Shown: positions 22,578 through 34,404 of the stretch, piece by piece
How positions within the stretch are numbered: position 1 is the first letter of the stretch
Layout: every line of letters starts with the position of its first letter
Source: Molanna angustata
Taxonomy: Eukaryota; Arthropoda; Insecta; Trichoptera; Molannidae
Reading direction: 5' to 3'
Assembly (NCBI GenBank): GCA_963576475.1
Contig: OY754980.1
Span: 26,367,486-26,431,485, forward strand
DNA: 64,000 bases
The notes under the pieces: model-generated
What the model saw: the letters and a program-made list of their open reading frames with translations, nothing else
Database searches by the model: none
What the model was told of the DNA's origin: nothing
Made by a program: the position numbers and the translations under genes

Positions 22578-22690
22578 CTAGTTTAAAAAAATGGGAATAT
22601 AGGCAGTTAAACACATAAATTAGTCATTAAAAAAAAAATCTTAATAAAAAAGGTTGAGATACCCTGGAACAAAAATAGTTAAAGTAAAGA
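22050..22690. repeat. Second inverted pair next to the long inverted-repeat element
   Basis: 22050-22155 is inverted at about 22585-22690 (TTCCAGGGTTTCTCAA, TTTAACTGCCTATATT as landmarks). One limb is inside and one outside the right arm of the preceding element, suggesting a nested or rearranged insertion. Confidence 0.6.
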
Positions 22691-22739
22691 TATTATATTA
22701 GTCTGTATTTTTTCATTCTTTTTCGTGTCTGGCTAAGCT

Positions 22740-23060
22740 CTACCACTCTAATAAGCAGCGACTGAAATCGCGCTGTCATTTGCCATAATCAGATCCCCAG
22801 GACTACAGTACAGACCACTCCCATCAGCGGACACATCAGCAAGTGGCTGTCTTTCTGGGTTGCGCCGCATTCGCATCGAATGTCATCTGATGCAGACAGG
22901 TACCCCCACCTTTACAGGTTTTTTCATAAATCTGGTGACACCGACCCTGAGTCTATTAAGTCTTCCATAGAGCGTATGGTAAGTGCTCTCCAACTCCGAT
23001 GCTCTCAATTGGTTCCATCCATGGAGCTGCTCCAGAGTCCAGTCGCAAGAGTTCTTCTCT
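22740..23060 (-). pseudogene. LINE C-terminal remnant with zinc-knuckle-like CXC...H...C
   Basis: The minus strand encodes RLNRLRVGVTRFMKK and, in another frame further on, CECGATQKDSHLLMCPLMG. Both are features of the C-terminus of a LINE polymerase whose better copy is at 54.6-55.3 kb (CDCGATNQTVQHLVEEC). Frameshifts separate the parts. Confidence 0.65.
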
Positions 23061-23770
23061 CCGCTGTTGAGAAGACTCAACAGGGGATGTATGTATGTAT
23101 GTGGCCCTAATGAACTTTTCCTGGAATTCAGGCGCGACACCACTGGATGGTGACGTATGTTTTAGTCTGTAGTCTGAATTTATATACATCAGCGTTCAAC
23201 TTTTTTAAAATTTGGAGACCTTAGTTTCTTTATATTTTCCGAAATTTTGGGCTCTGTGCATTAAGCGGATCATAAGTTCTAAGGTGGAACGGACACACAC
23301 TAAATGTTTTCCTCCGAATTCTGAGTTTATCCATATAGGTACATAACACGTATGCTGCGAGGCATCTAAGATAGTGTTTTTTTAATTCCGTTGTTTGAAA
23401 AACCATGCAAAAAGTCCACAAATGCAGATAATTCTATCACACGGCACTAAGGTTACTACTGTCGATTCAATAAAAGAAATAAATTCTCTTGAACAGATCG
23501 ACATTTGGAAGAAATAATTCACTCGTGGTTTGCAATAGGCAATTAAGATTGGTTAAAAATGTGCCACAATGCTCCAAAAATAATAATAATAATATCAATT
23601 ATAAGTATACATTTTATGCAAGCATTTCTGCTAGACTGCCATACCATCAAACTGTTTCCATATTTGTGGTAGGCAGAGAGAACCGAACTCCAGACTCATC
23701 TCTTGACTTAGTTAGGTTTTTCGCCTATTTCCGTCCATGCAATCGCCTCATATACGATGTTATTATTATT

Positions 23771-24360
23771 GAAGGTTTTTTCGTTGACACAGTGGAAGTT
23801 CATAATTATAAATTGTAAAAAAACTTATAAATAGAAACACAGTTAGATTCCACAATGAGTATTTTTATTTGCATAAGCGCTTTCGCCAGTCACAGCTGGC
23901 ATCCTCAGAGGCACACTATATACTGACTTAAAAATTACACATGTAATGGTCAAATGGGGTATGTACAGGTATGCAGGGTAGGGGGGAGGGAAAAACCCTA
24001 TCAGACATATACAGATATTATTACTTAGATAACCATACTTTCTACCTATTAGTGGTAGGGGGGAGGGAAAAACCCTATCAGACATATACAGATATTATTA
24101 CTTAGATAACCATACTTTCTACCTATTAGTGATTATCTAAGTAATAATATCTGTATAGGTATGTCTGATAGGGTTTTTCCCTCCCCCTCCCCTGCATACC
24201 TGTACATACCCCATTTGACCATTACATGTGTAATTTTTAAGTCAGTATATAGTGTGCCTCTGAGGATGCCAGCTATGACTGGCGAAAGCGCTTAGGCAAA
24301 TAAAAATACTCATTGTGGAATCTAACTGTGTTTCTATTTACAAGTTTTTTTTACAATTTA
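23771..24360. mobile_element. Palindromic module with hammerhead-like cores in both arms
   Basis: The left arm (from about 23811) and the right arm (24132-24358) are inverted copies. Each carries CTGAGGA, then TGCCAG...CTGGC, GAAAGCGCTT and a tail AAATAAAAATACTCATTGTGG. In the right arm these fall at 24260-24266 (core), 24268-24283 (5-bp stem) and 24284-24287 (GAAA). The left arm also contains a 77-bp tandem duplication (starts 23977 and 24054). TTATTATTATT at 23760-23770 and 24361-24371 could be a target duplication but is low complexity. Confidence 0.65.
24260..24325 (+). ncRNA. Hammerhead-like motif plus conserved tail (right arm)
   Basis: The order CTGAGGA - stem GCCAG/CTGGC - GAAA matches a hammerhead core except for one extra T between the core and the stem. 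The GCGCTT segment could start stem III. A complete stem I is not evident. Confidence 0.4.
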
Positions 24361-24444
24361 TTATTATTATTACCAATAACTTCACACTAAATCGTCCCAT
24401 TTATTTGGTCTGCCAACTTTTCTTAACCGACCATTACTTTGTGT

Positions 24445-25800
24445 TATATACACTGACTTTAGAAATATGCTATCGTTAAATAATTATTTAATAAATATGT
24501 TTTCTATACTTTTTCTTTGGTATTGAAATATTTAACTTTAATACATCCTTAAACCTTGTTCAAGTAGAGTTTATTGCCAAAATTGCAATTTCTTCCAACA
24601 GACTAATGCAATCTAGAATGACGATATTTTAATACATTTATCTATTTGAATAATTGTACACCAGTGAATAAAATAATTAAAACATGATATCTACGACAAA
24701 AAAAAACTGTTTGAAAAATTTATTGACTTCCATATAAATATAATTTACATAATATTATTCAATAAGATAAAGAATGAAACATAATACGAACAAATAAAAT
24801 GTCGGATTAATGTATTGTACAATTCCTATAATTTATATCATGGGCGAATACAAATAAAAAATACAAATAATAATATAAGGAATTCCTGAAGCGATAACTC
24901 CCAGACACGTTATTTGAATTGTAGTTGCCATACGAAAAAAATCATTATAAAAAAGTGAAATCATTCGCAGTCAAACTAATTTTTGCATATAATTACATGC
25001 AATAGAACATATTCCACAATCAAGGTTGCCAATTCTAATAAAACGATGATTACGCCGAATATGTTTCTGTGAACCGTTTTCCATCTTTAATATTTTTAGT
25101 TAATTATTAACGTAAGAATACATATTTGCAAAAGAAACCTAGAAACCAACAACGCAGAGGTTTTACAACCAGTCATCTGTTGTTTTTAGTGATGAATTCA
25201 TCTAGTTCTGTTTCAATTTATACAATTTAATGTCAGATAAAATACTACATGAAAATAACTAAGAGATGGTAACGCCATCTGTTAAGTGCTAGTATATAAT
25301 TTATTTGATTGTTGCCTTCTTTTTCGGAACATTTTTATTTATTTGTTTATGAATTGCATTTTTTTGTTTTTTTTTGTATATTTAGATTAATTTTTCTTCT
25401 GTTGTCTTGACAACTTTATTTTCTTTTTTGTTTATTTATTAATATAATAAGAATAATTTCCCTTCTTTGTTCGTTGCAGTTATTGTTTACTTATTTATAT
25501 GATTATTCATCGCTTTCTTGTTTGATTTTATCTTTTTCATTTATTACTAAAAAAAATATTATTAAAATTATGACACTATTATGACTATTCGATCCTTTTA
25601 AATTGTGAGTACTATTACTGTATAGATCATATATCACTATCACAAATGATGTCAGGAATGCATTAATTTTGATTTGTTCACGATTATTTTACATGTATTT
25701 TTTTGGTTATATAGACAAAAGTCTTAGGTACAAATAAACAATAAAATGAGTTATTTTATAATGAACTCGTTGCATTCGAACCAAGATATTGTAAATAATA
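24445..25800. other. AT-rich region without recognised genes
   Basis: Only a minus-strand ATTGCC/TTCTTCCAAC LINE-tail scrap near 24570-24605 was seen. Confidence 0.45.
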
Positions 25801-25816
25801 TTGAACAATTCTATAA

Positions 25817-26042
25817 TTTATTGATACTTGTTAATTCGAAAAACAACGAGGAATAAAATAAAAATAATATTTCGAGTCGATCAGCAACCCTGTTCATAGT
25901 CGTATACAAATAAAGCGAGTTCACATTGGGAAAAAGCGTAAATTTTGTCCTTATCTGTCATGTCGGTAAGTTCATTTGCATACAAGTTCATTTCGGGAAT
26001 GATATATTTCGACACTGAGTCGATAATCTCCCCGGTTTTCTC
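25817..26042 (-). CDS. Candidate 3'-terminal exon (unrecognised)
   Basis: A minus-strand frame is open from 26042 to a TGA at 25883-25881 and reads GEIIDSVSKYIIPEMNLY, ANELTDMTDKDKIYAF and SQCELALFVYDYEQGC. AATAAA (complement of 25817-25822) lies about 60 nt after the stop. The residue mix looks protein-like, but open frames of this length arise by chance in this window. A TGA interrupts the same frame just upstream, so it joins the 26275-26372 exon only with that stop. I do not recognise a family. Confidence 0.25.
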
Positions 26043-26274
26043 TCATCTCCATAGACTTTGGTCACTCTGACAACTCCATTTGACCCTGTCTTTCCCACAT
26101 TAATTATCAGAACCCAACAAATCGATAGAGACATCAAACAAGCCAGACCCACACACGCGAATTCCGATAGATAAATACGTATATCACATGCGACGTAGAA
26201 ATGTATAATTAAATTATTAAGGAATTATCAGACTCCACACATACGGACGAAAAATTATAAAGAAAAAAGCTTAC

Positions 26275-26372
26275 CATATTATAGCCAAAATCAAAACAAT
26301 AGTTTTAAACATTGGTGGTTCAATATTTCTTAATCTCTGCACAATACAGACTATGTAGTAAACGGTGCTTAC
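26275..26372 (-). CDS. Candidate first coding exon with signal peptide
   Basis: On the minus strand a T-rich tract ending GTTTCAG (acceptor, at 26373-26374) is followed by about 60 nt of leader. Next come the ATG at 26312 and MFKTIVLILAII, and a donor ATG|GTAAGC with the intron starting at 26274. The coding part has the look of a secretory signal peptide, and the exon ends in phase 2. The exon start GTAAGC could alternatively be read as a donor. No downstream exon could be joined with certainty. Confidence 0.3.
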
Positions 26373-26669
26373 CTGAAACAAACGAAAATAAAAAAAATAC
26401 ATTAGAAACTTTTTAGAAATTACTTCATTTTTTTTTATATCGACAATTTTTCATCAGTTAGTAAATACATTTTAAAAATCAATTTCTGAAGCAGAACTTA
26501 ATTTTCCGAAGTCAAAGATTAATTCAATTAGCTCCCAATTACAAGTTGCCCCATTTTGAAACAACGAAAAACTTGGCTCACGAGTAAAATATTTATCTGA
26601 ACCACGAAGGTCTGCAATTTATTGAATAACAGTTTTTTTTTAAATGTAAGATATTAAGTTGATAAAACA

Positions 26670-26930
26670 ATGTTATATGTACAAAGTTCGAATCAATTGA
26701 AATTTATATACATAGAGAGAGAGTTGTTGACCACTGTCAAGAGACGCGGAGCAGAATATTTTGGCCACATATTCCGTGGTGATAAATATGCCCTTCTGCA
26801 ACTTAAGAAGGAGGGAAGGATAGAGGGAAGACAGTGTTTCGGGATTCCGGATGCGGCGTCACTAATTAGGTTGGAGCAAGATCTGGATGAGTTTGGTGTG
26901 ATGGTGGCCAACAAAAGAAGAAGAAGATAA
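26670..26930 (+). pseudogene. RTE-like LINE, C-terminal fragment (open frame)
   Basis: The conceptual translation RELLTTVKRRGAEYFGHIF, RGDKYALLQLKKEGRIEGR and DAASLIRLEQDLDEFGVMVA, then NKRRRR, matches the terminal region of LINE ORF2 proteins (ELL-TIKRRK-YLGHILR--KY-LLQLI--GKI-G-R). The usual GRRRKSWLRNIR segment is deleted between REG-RQCFG and DAAS. The frame ends in GAAGAAGAAG. Only the tail is present, so the first ATG is fortuitous. Confidence 0.75.
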
Positions 26931-27589
26931 ACTTAAATAAAACGAATAGTTCTGTTAATTTAATCCTATTAGGATGACCGTTTCGCCTTTTCGCTTTTTT
27001 TAACGTATACCTATAGTTATGGAGTTTTGCAGAATAACAGATGTCTCAATCGCTCAATTCAAAACTTCAAATATAAAGTTCTTTAAAATCAAAACGTTTA
27101 CATTATTCCACTTTCCACACTCCCATTGGAATAATAAATGAAATTTATAAATTGTGAAAATAAATTGAAATAAGTGATACATAATAAGAATAATAAGATA
27201 CGTAAAAGCTCTTACACAGGACGTAGCTTGTCAATACGTATTGGCAAATCGATTTATTTAAAACCAATAATTATGATTATTTGCAACATTGATAGCTATA
27301 GACTATAGAGACAGACCACAGAGTATAATATTAAAATATAATACATATAGGTACGAAGATATATAATATTATGCACACCCACTTTTACGCCATGTCATGC
27401 AATTCGTGACGGACATCATACATGTAATCCCCCCTACTCTCTACCACACCCCCCCAACTCCAGCTCTCCGAGTTCATTCACAAACTTTGGAGTGGAACAA
27501 AAAATGTTATCGTAATTAAATTCATTCATTTTTTCTGTCCCCGTATCAGCGTACATAAATATATGTAGATGGAGAGATTCGATCTCATA

Positions 27590-27760
27590 GGGTGGTCGTA
27601 ATTCAATATAAACTTTCTATCGAATATTTTTTAAAAGTTGCATATACGCAAACATTGGATTATTCCCTGTCGGGAGTCAATGATATTATTTTGACAATTT
27701 TTTAACATCTCAATAAAGACGAAGTTGTAATATTATAGAAGAATCAGTAAATAATAATAT
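27590..27760 (+). mobile_element. Old partial copy of the TCGAATAT foldback family
   Basis: ATCGAATATTTT, GCAAACATTGGATT, CCCTGTCGGGAGTCAA and CTCAATAAAGACGAAGTTG occur in the order seen at 31503, with more divergence. Confidence 0.7.
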
Positions 27761-27839
27761 GTAAATTTCACAATTTCAGAACAGGTATACATTTTAACCT
27801 AGTGAAGTAGCGTACTATTCTAATATTGTATCAACTGAT

Positions 27840-27945
27840 TAATGATTTCAAAGTTCTTTCGTTAACACAGTGAATGTTCATAATTTTTATTACATTACAA
27901 TTCTATTTATAAAAATAAAAACACATTTTCAATCCACGAGGATGA
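27840..27945 (+). mobile_element. Fragment related to the hammerhead-like module at 23.8 kb
   Basis: TTTCGTTAACACAGTGAATG, TTCATAATTTTTATTACA and ATAAAAACACATT mirror the outer part of that module (TTTCGTTGACACAGTGGAAG, TTCATAATTATAAATTG). The hammerhead-like part is not preserved. Confidence 0.5.
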
Positions 27946-28082
27946 AGTTTAATCTCCCGACTCCCCTCCCATTCGTACCTTTTCACACCCTGTTTATTAT
28001 TTATATACATTTTTGAGAAAAATTGTATTTAGTAGTATAAAGACTATGGAACACCTTAAGTAATGATACTACGACGTCTCAA

Positions 28083-29135
28083 TTGATTCAACTTTTTAAA
28101 AAGAAACTAAAGCTGTTTTACCTGTCTAATAATTCTTATCTGACACCCCATATCCATAATGAAAAATGCATAATGAAAAGTCCTCCCTCCATCAAATTTA
28201 TCAATACGCGTGTAATATTTAAGGATAGGGTCAAAGTTTTGGGTGTTACACTAGATAGAGGCCTAACTTTCCAATACCATGTTCGTGCTGTATCCGATAG
28301 TGCAAAAATAGCCTTCCAAAAGATTTCACGTCTTGCTCGAGCTAGTTGGGGCCTTAAATTTCCAGTAGTAAGACTGTTTTACAACGCTACCTTTCTGAGT
28401 ATTATGTGTTATGCCGCTCCTTGTTGGGCTCATCGTTGTGAAACCCAATACATTAGACGTCTGCTGCTTTCTGGACAGCGCTTCGCTCTAATAGCTTTAG
28501 CAAAGGCTTACAGAACCTGCGCTACCGACACACTTTCTATTCTCACAGGTATGGCTCCCCTTGATCTGGAAACACAGCAACGAGCTTCAATTCACAACCT
28601 GTATAGAGGTCGAAGCTCAATTTTGGGTGGTGTTTCTCTCCCACCTGTAAATTTACCCACAGTTCGTGGAGAGATTGAGAACTTGGCCCGGAGTTCTCTT
28701 TTAGATGCTTGGCAACGTCGCTGGTCTTCTTCTTCCGTGGGCAGACTGACATTTTTATTTCTTCCTGATGTGAGGACTCGAATTTTTTCCTCGTGGATTG
28801 TTCCCGATTATTGGACCACGCAATTCCTTACTGGACACGGCAGTTTCAAAAGTTATCTCTTTCGTTTTCACTTATCCGATTCGTCCTCATGTCAGCTTTG
28901 TGATAACCCTGAACAGACTTCTGAGCATATCCTATGGGAATGCACTAACTTCTCCGTGTCAACATTCCGACGAGAACTCTACGACGATGTCCGAGGGAAT
29001 TTCTTTGGACCCATTGGACATGCGGACCTTGTAGCCACGAAGAGCAACTTTAGGGCTTTCAAGACTTTCTGTCTTAAATTCGGTGCACTATTATCTTCAC
29101 TATCACTGAGCAGTGAGCCAGTTGTTTCAACATGA
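28083..29135 (+). pseudogene. R1-like LINE ORF2, C-terminal third (5'-truncated)
   Basis: A 350-codon frame, opening without a proper ATG, encodes the end of a non-LTR polymerase. VKVLGVTLD near residues 50-58 follows the reverse-transcriptase core. Then come a thumb/connection region (SRLARASWGLKFPVVRLFY, FLSIMCYAAPCWAH, LTGMAPLDLETQQRA) and a CX2CX8HX4C zinc motif near residues 270-288 (CQLCDNPEQTSEHILWEC). The YXDD core and endonuclease are missing, so this is a truncated, dead copy, but the remaining frame has no stop. R1-type or closely related groups fit best. Confidence 0.8.
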
Positions 29136-29510
29136 TTAGCTCTCTTTGGCACATTAAGTGCAGTGTCTGCAAGGTTTTAGAGTTCTCCGGACTCTTCGTA
29201 TGTTCTTTATGTGTTCTTTCAGAGTTTTGCAAGGGGCCGTTATTAGTCCCCATAAGCAGAACGGGTGGTGGTGGGGGAAGAACACCCCATATCCACCCTC
29301 CCTCCCCTCCCTCAACCTCTTTTTCCTTCCTTCCTTTGTTGCTGTGAATTTACTCTTAATATTCTTTTCGTTTTTTATAAATTTAATGTACATACCAATT
29401 TACTATTTATGACCTCACGTTGCTTTGGTTGGTTGGAAGAAATTGCCTTGTGGCAATAAACCCGCCATTGTACACAGCATTGTACATAAAGTTAAATAAA
29501 TAAAAGATCG
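29136..29510 (+). mobile_element. 3' UTR and tail of the R1-like LINE
   Basis: After the stop come a GGTGGTGGGGGAAG stretch, then GGTTGGTTGGAAGAAATTGC (from 29428), TTGTGGCAATAAACCCGCC and a terminal TAAATAAATAAA. The ATTGCC/GGCAAT pair forms a short hairpin that is probably the 3' recognition structure for reverse transcription. The same tail recurs alone and on SINE B. Confidence 0.7.
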
Positions 29511-29514
29511 AACG

Positions 29515-31480
29515 TGAAGGAAAATAAAACATCATGATTGTTATTTGTGAGGTTCAATAAAATGTAAGAATTAAAGTAACTACAGTAGGTTAAGCTGTAA
29601 AATGTTGAACAAGCATACTCAGGACATCAATACAATGCCTCTATTTTCTATGCTCCATAATTTTCCATATTTATAATTCTATTCGGGCCATTTCGAAACC
29701 TGTACCTATTGGAAAATATGGTTGAGTCAAATCGCGATGGCAAAGTTTTATGAGGCATCGTTCGCTAAATAACTACAAATGTTTATGTTATTACTACCTC
29801 CTAGTCAACCATTAGTTCAAATTGAAAACGTCGAAACATAACCGAACGGATAAAATAACAAATCGCCCATGTTTTGTTATGGCGGAAAAAAATCAAAACT
29901 CGGCAAATGTGACGCTGAACACCTCATGAGTGGAGATAATTTATAAACGAAGTGAATTATATTTCACAAGCATGGAAAATCACAAATTATTGTGGGGCAG
30001 TAAAGACGCTTCGTAACTGTAATCAATATGCTATATAATTTATCTATTGTATAGTTCTTTGTAGAATCGTAGGGTCACATTAAAAGTATGTGCAACTTGG
30101 TTTTTATGTAGATCTTCAGTCGTTCTGTATTACAAATTTTCAGACTCTCGAATAAATTATAGGTTTGACATGAAATATTTATTATTTATTTTTATTTTAC
30201 ATTACTTCTCGGGCAATTAAGATGTACTATGTCAAATATTAATTTATCACGCACCCAATAACAAATAGGATATAATTTTAATTTCTGGAAATGTTAAACA
30301 GCTTTAAATTGTATAAGGTTTCTTGAGAGGCCCTACATTGGGCGCCAATTTACAATACCATATTCTGCATCAAAGTATTCTATTTATAATATGTATTTAT
30401 AGATAGTCCACTATGGAGGCTTTAGAAACGGACATGAAATCGCCTGGAGTTGGAGAAAACAATAATTAAACATAAATCGTCAATGCATACTAACACTGAT
30501 TAGCTTATTACGTACAGATATATAAATCTAACAATTTAAAGGTAAAATTGAATGGAATGGCAGTGAAGACATTTTCAAACTACCTTATGCGACATGGCGT
30601 CACCAATGTTTGCATATATACCATAGAACAGGTTCCTTCTCGGGGTCCAGCGTATGATATTATAGGCTCCGGCATCGGATCAATTCCCACGATTATTATG
30701 TTAATTTAGCATTTAATAAATGCTATCTTTCTGGCGAGCGTTTGAGGTTGACTATGCCATACCATGTTATACTGCCACCGATACACAATCCATCCGTCCT
30801 CCTCGTTCGAGTCATTCACGTAGAAAACGCTTCATTATTTCAATCATACGTTACAAAGTATGAGGGACAGTACACGACAGTCGCAATTCATATTATATGT
30901 AGATAATGATTTAACTGGTAGTCGTTTCACTAATTTCACGATGCAGTAACAGCGGCGCGAGAGGTGTGCCGCAGGGGTTCAAACTTTGCCCACAACATTA
31001 AAAAGAGATTAATTTCAATATTATGCGCCCATATTCAGTCTCCAATGATAAATGTTTAATGTACCTAACTGATATTATAAATGCACATAAACAATCAGTC
31101 TACCAAATTTATGCTTCGAAAAATTGTTGTTTTTATGGCGATAATCACGTATCAGTATCAAAAACTGAATAAAGAAGGATATTGTAATACAAGTGATTAA
31201 TTGCAGCAATTATTATGCTTGTAATTTTTATTATATTTTTCTTGTTTATTTATTTTAGTATTTTTATCATGTAGGTGCTTTCGTCTCTGCGAAAGCATTG
31301 AATGATTTTCGGAAAAAAGATTAAAAAACATTATAAAAAAAATTATAGATAGAAACACAGGATCGTTCGAATGGGCATAACCATGTGAATGCTAGTAAAT
31401 CTGAACAATCGGTGAGTACGTACGAGATCGAAGATATTGAATTAGAACTTAGCCAGGAATCTAAGAAAGAAAAATGTGGC
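29515..31480. other. AT-rich region, nearly featureless
   Basis: A minus-strand SINE A tail lies at about 30195-30262 (complement of GTTATTGGGTGCGTG...TTGCCCGAGAAGTAAT). A hairpin GCTTTCG/CGAAAGC at about 31267-31286 precedes an ATAGAAACACAG scrap of the hammerhead-like family. Confidence 0.5.
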
Positions 31481-31502
31481 ACTCGGGCAATAACAGTAAA
31501 TG

Positions 31503-32659
31503 ATCGAATATATTTTTATTATTGCATATGCGCAAACATTGGATTTTTTTTTTTTTTTTCCCTGTCGGGAGTCAAAGATATTTTTTAACAGATTTTTAAT
31601 TATCTCAATAGAGACGAAGTTGGAATATTTATTGTAGGAGAACCGGGAAATCAAGGCACCTACAGGGCTTACGACCTGTCATCGGCTGGTTTACGTGATC
31701 ACTTTATGCGCTTGCGCAACGTTCACCAATTATGCCTTTTTTAATGAGATCCCTATCAATTAAATTTTGAAACTTCTATATATTGTAATACTGAAATTCT
31801 TTTCGCTTGAAAATAAGGAATTTTTTACTACAGCCATCTATGGGTGAAATTATGAACAACAATATTATTATTTTTTATTTATTTTGTTGTAACGCCATCT
31901 ATTGAGAGAATTGGTTTTTTGTAAATAATGAAAGCTACAATTCTTATATGTGAGGTGACAATGCATTTTTCGCATAGAAGTCACCCCTGAATTGCGCCAG
32001 ACTTATAAGGTCATTTTTATCTTATTTACCTACTTGTACCAATGTGTAAGTAATCGAATATATTTTTATTATTGCATATGCGCAAACATTGGATTTTTTT
32101 TTTCCCTGTCGGGAGTCAAAGATATTTTTTAACAGATTTTTAATTATCTCAATAGAGACGAAGTTGGAATATTTATTGTAGGAGAACCGGGAAATCAAGG
32201 CACCTACAGGGCTTACGACCTGTCATCGGCTGGTTTACGTGATCACTTTATGCGCTTGCGCAACGTTCACCAATTATGCCTTTTTTAATGCATAATTGGT
32301 GGTAAAACTTTCGGTATTTACAAAAAACCAATTCTCTCAATAGATGGCGTTACAACAAAATAAATAAAAAATAATAATATTGTTGTTCATAATTTCACCC
32401 ATAGATGGCTGTAGTAAAAAATTCCTTATTTTCAAGCGAAAAGAATTTCAGTATTACAATATATAGAAGTTTCAAAATTTAATTGATAGGGATCTCATTA
32501 AAAAAGGCATAATTGGTGAACGTTGCGCAAGCGCATAAAGTGATCACGTAAACCAGCCGATGACAGGTCGTAAGCCCTGTAGGTGCCTTGATTTCCCGGT
32601 TCTCCTACAATAAATATTCCAACTTCGTCTCTATTGAGATAATTAAAAATCTGTTATAA
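31503..32659. mobile_element. Foldback element with 11-bp target-site duplication
   Basis: AACAGTAAATG at 31492-31502 and 32660-32670 flanks a 1157-bp insert. It begins TCGAATATATTTTTATTATT, carries a forward unit (31503 to about 31925), a unique spacer, and a second forward start (32053-32290). A long inverted copy (about 32310-32659) follows, ending in AAAAATCTGTTA. Landmarks are GCGCAAACATTGGA, CCCTGTCGGGAGTC, AATAGAGACGAAGTTGG, GGAGAACCGGGAAATCAAGG, CATCGGCTGGTTTACGTG and CGCCATCTATTGAGAG. No coding frame was seen. Confidence 0.8.
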
Positions 32660-32679
32660 AACAGTAAATGAATTTATAA

Positions 32680-34140
32680 TTAAAAAAGAAAAAGCGTCAT
32701 CATAGGTACACAAAAAACTCCAAAGATTCGTGATCTAAATTTTGCCTCAAACCTGATCTAACTACAAGAAATAAGACAAAAAGAAAGACACGTTGAATAT
32801 GATGGTGTCTTCAAATAATACTAGGTTGGCAACTAAAATTGATGAGATTAAAAACCAATTTTTAATAAAGCGTATCATAATGATCCAGTATAAAACGCAG
32901 GTTGCTAAAAAATCTCTTTACTCGGTTAAATCGATACGCTTCGACCAATCATAAACGGACGATTTGAAGCGACTCAGATATTGGCAAATAATAATAACCT
33001 TGAAACTTTAATGAACAATAAAGACAGAGTGATGAAATTAATTACCCGTCCGTTCTACATTTTATATTCATTGTAGGAATAGTGCAATGTTTTCAAAATG
33101 TCCAAATTAAAAAAAAAACTGACGATTGCTAAGGCACTGTAATAAATGCTAATTGATTGGAATACTATGTAAAATAAGGAATCGAGACATATAATAATGT
33201 AAGAAACGCATCAAACGGAATTGATAGCACTCATATTGGTATAAAAAACAATCGCAATCATCAATTATGACATAATAATAATAGTAATAATCTATAATTA
33301 ACGGTCTATTTGATACATGTTTGAATGTTTCATCGAATCAAATCTAATGATACAAAGATATCTTAATGATAATTATTAGCCGTATTTGTTAGACCCAAAA
33401 AAGAATGAAACCTTTAAGCTGCACGTTTTTGAATCAAATATTCAATTAATCTTCTGTGTGGACCTTAATACAACATGTGAATAATTGAGTTACCTAACAA
33501 CATGCTACCGTTACAAATAAAAAATAAAAAGTTGTTTTGCATACAGCGACAGCAATTTCCGCTACAAAATAATTACGACTACAAAATATTGTATAGAAAA
33601 TAACCGTTCACAAAATATTGACAATGTTAAAGTTCAAGAAGTAATAATTATCGAAGCCAAGTTAATCTGTATAAATATAGCATTGTGAGCGGTCATCAGG
33701 CTACTATACTAAAAAACAAGAACTTTCTTTCGAACTCCGCACGAAGCATCTTGAATGTATATTATACAATCTCAAATCGATTATCATACGTCATAATTTG
33801 AAACTTCCTTTGGAGCGATCCTATGTTTCTTTGATACGAGAAATATACTGGTACCATTGATGCCAGTGTCGAGGTATTAAAAGAAATAAACAAGAAAACA
33901 GTAATACTAGGTATTTGTTATTATGATTAGTGCAATTCAATTTGTCATTAGTAATAATAAATAGAGTATTGGTGAATGAAAATCGACAATACTTTTTGAA
34001 TTATTCATACAAGAACGATAAAAAGTTCACAAAGGCAGCAGAATATCCCAAGATGGCCGCTCAGGCAGAATATCCCAAGGCAGAAATAATAAGCACAGTT
34101 CAACAGGCAAGAGTTGCCTTCAACAAAATAATCTATGACG
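32680..34140. other. AT-rich region without recognised genes
   Basis: Nothing recognisable was found. A 71-codon frame at 33930-34145 repeats AEYPK but has no known family. Confidence 0.45.
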
Positions 34141-34149
34141 TTTGAATAT

Positions 34150-34400
34150 CCTAACATTGATATAAATGATATAGGAAGAACTCGATTAAAACTCTTGTCT
34201 GGAATGTGTTGCTGAATAGCAGCGAAACGTGGACTATCAGCCGGAGAGAAACTAATCTGGACGTCTGGCTGCCTTCGAAATGTGGTCTTATGCGGCTCCA
34301 AACGACGTGGTACTGAATAGTCTGAGAAACGAGAGATAGAGTTCTTGGTGCAAACCAAGGATCGTGACCATGAAAAAGAAGAAGGCACAATAAGTTAAAA
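34150..34400 (+). pseudogene. LINE reverse-transcriptase C-terminal remnant
   Basis: The plus strand reads VWNVLLNSSETWTISRRE then, shifting frame, W-PSKCGLMRLQTTWY and TRDRVLGANQ. This matches the YGSETW-I--RE----LEAFEMW--RRL piece common in LINE polymerases, ending with GAAAAAGAAGAAGG. Several stops and frameshifts are present. Confidence 0.6.
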
Positions 34401-34404
34401 TGTT

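Larger units (their letters stand above)
23630..24440 (-). mobile_element. LINE 3' end split by a palindromic insertion
   Basis: On the minus strand 24440-24372 reads RKVGRPNKWDDLV, a LINE C-terminus. 23759-23630 holds the matching 3' UTR (TCGGTTCTCTCTGCCTACC and GATGGTATGG). The two parts are separated by the palindrome at 23771-24360, bounded on both sides by TTATTATTATT. Confidence 0.5.

Noticed and set aside
29132..29459. Several overlapping frames after the R1-like ORF
   Set aside because: They fall in the LINE 3' UTR on both strands and are low-complexity Pro/Phe/Ser-rich.
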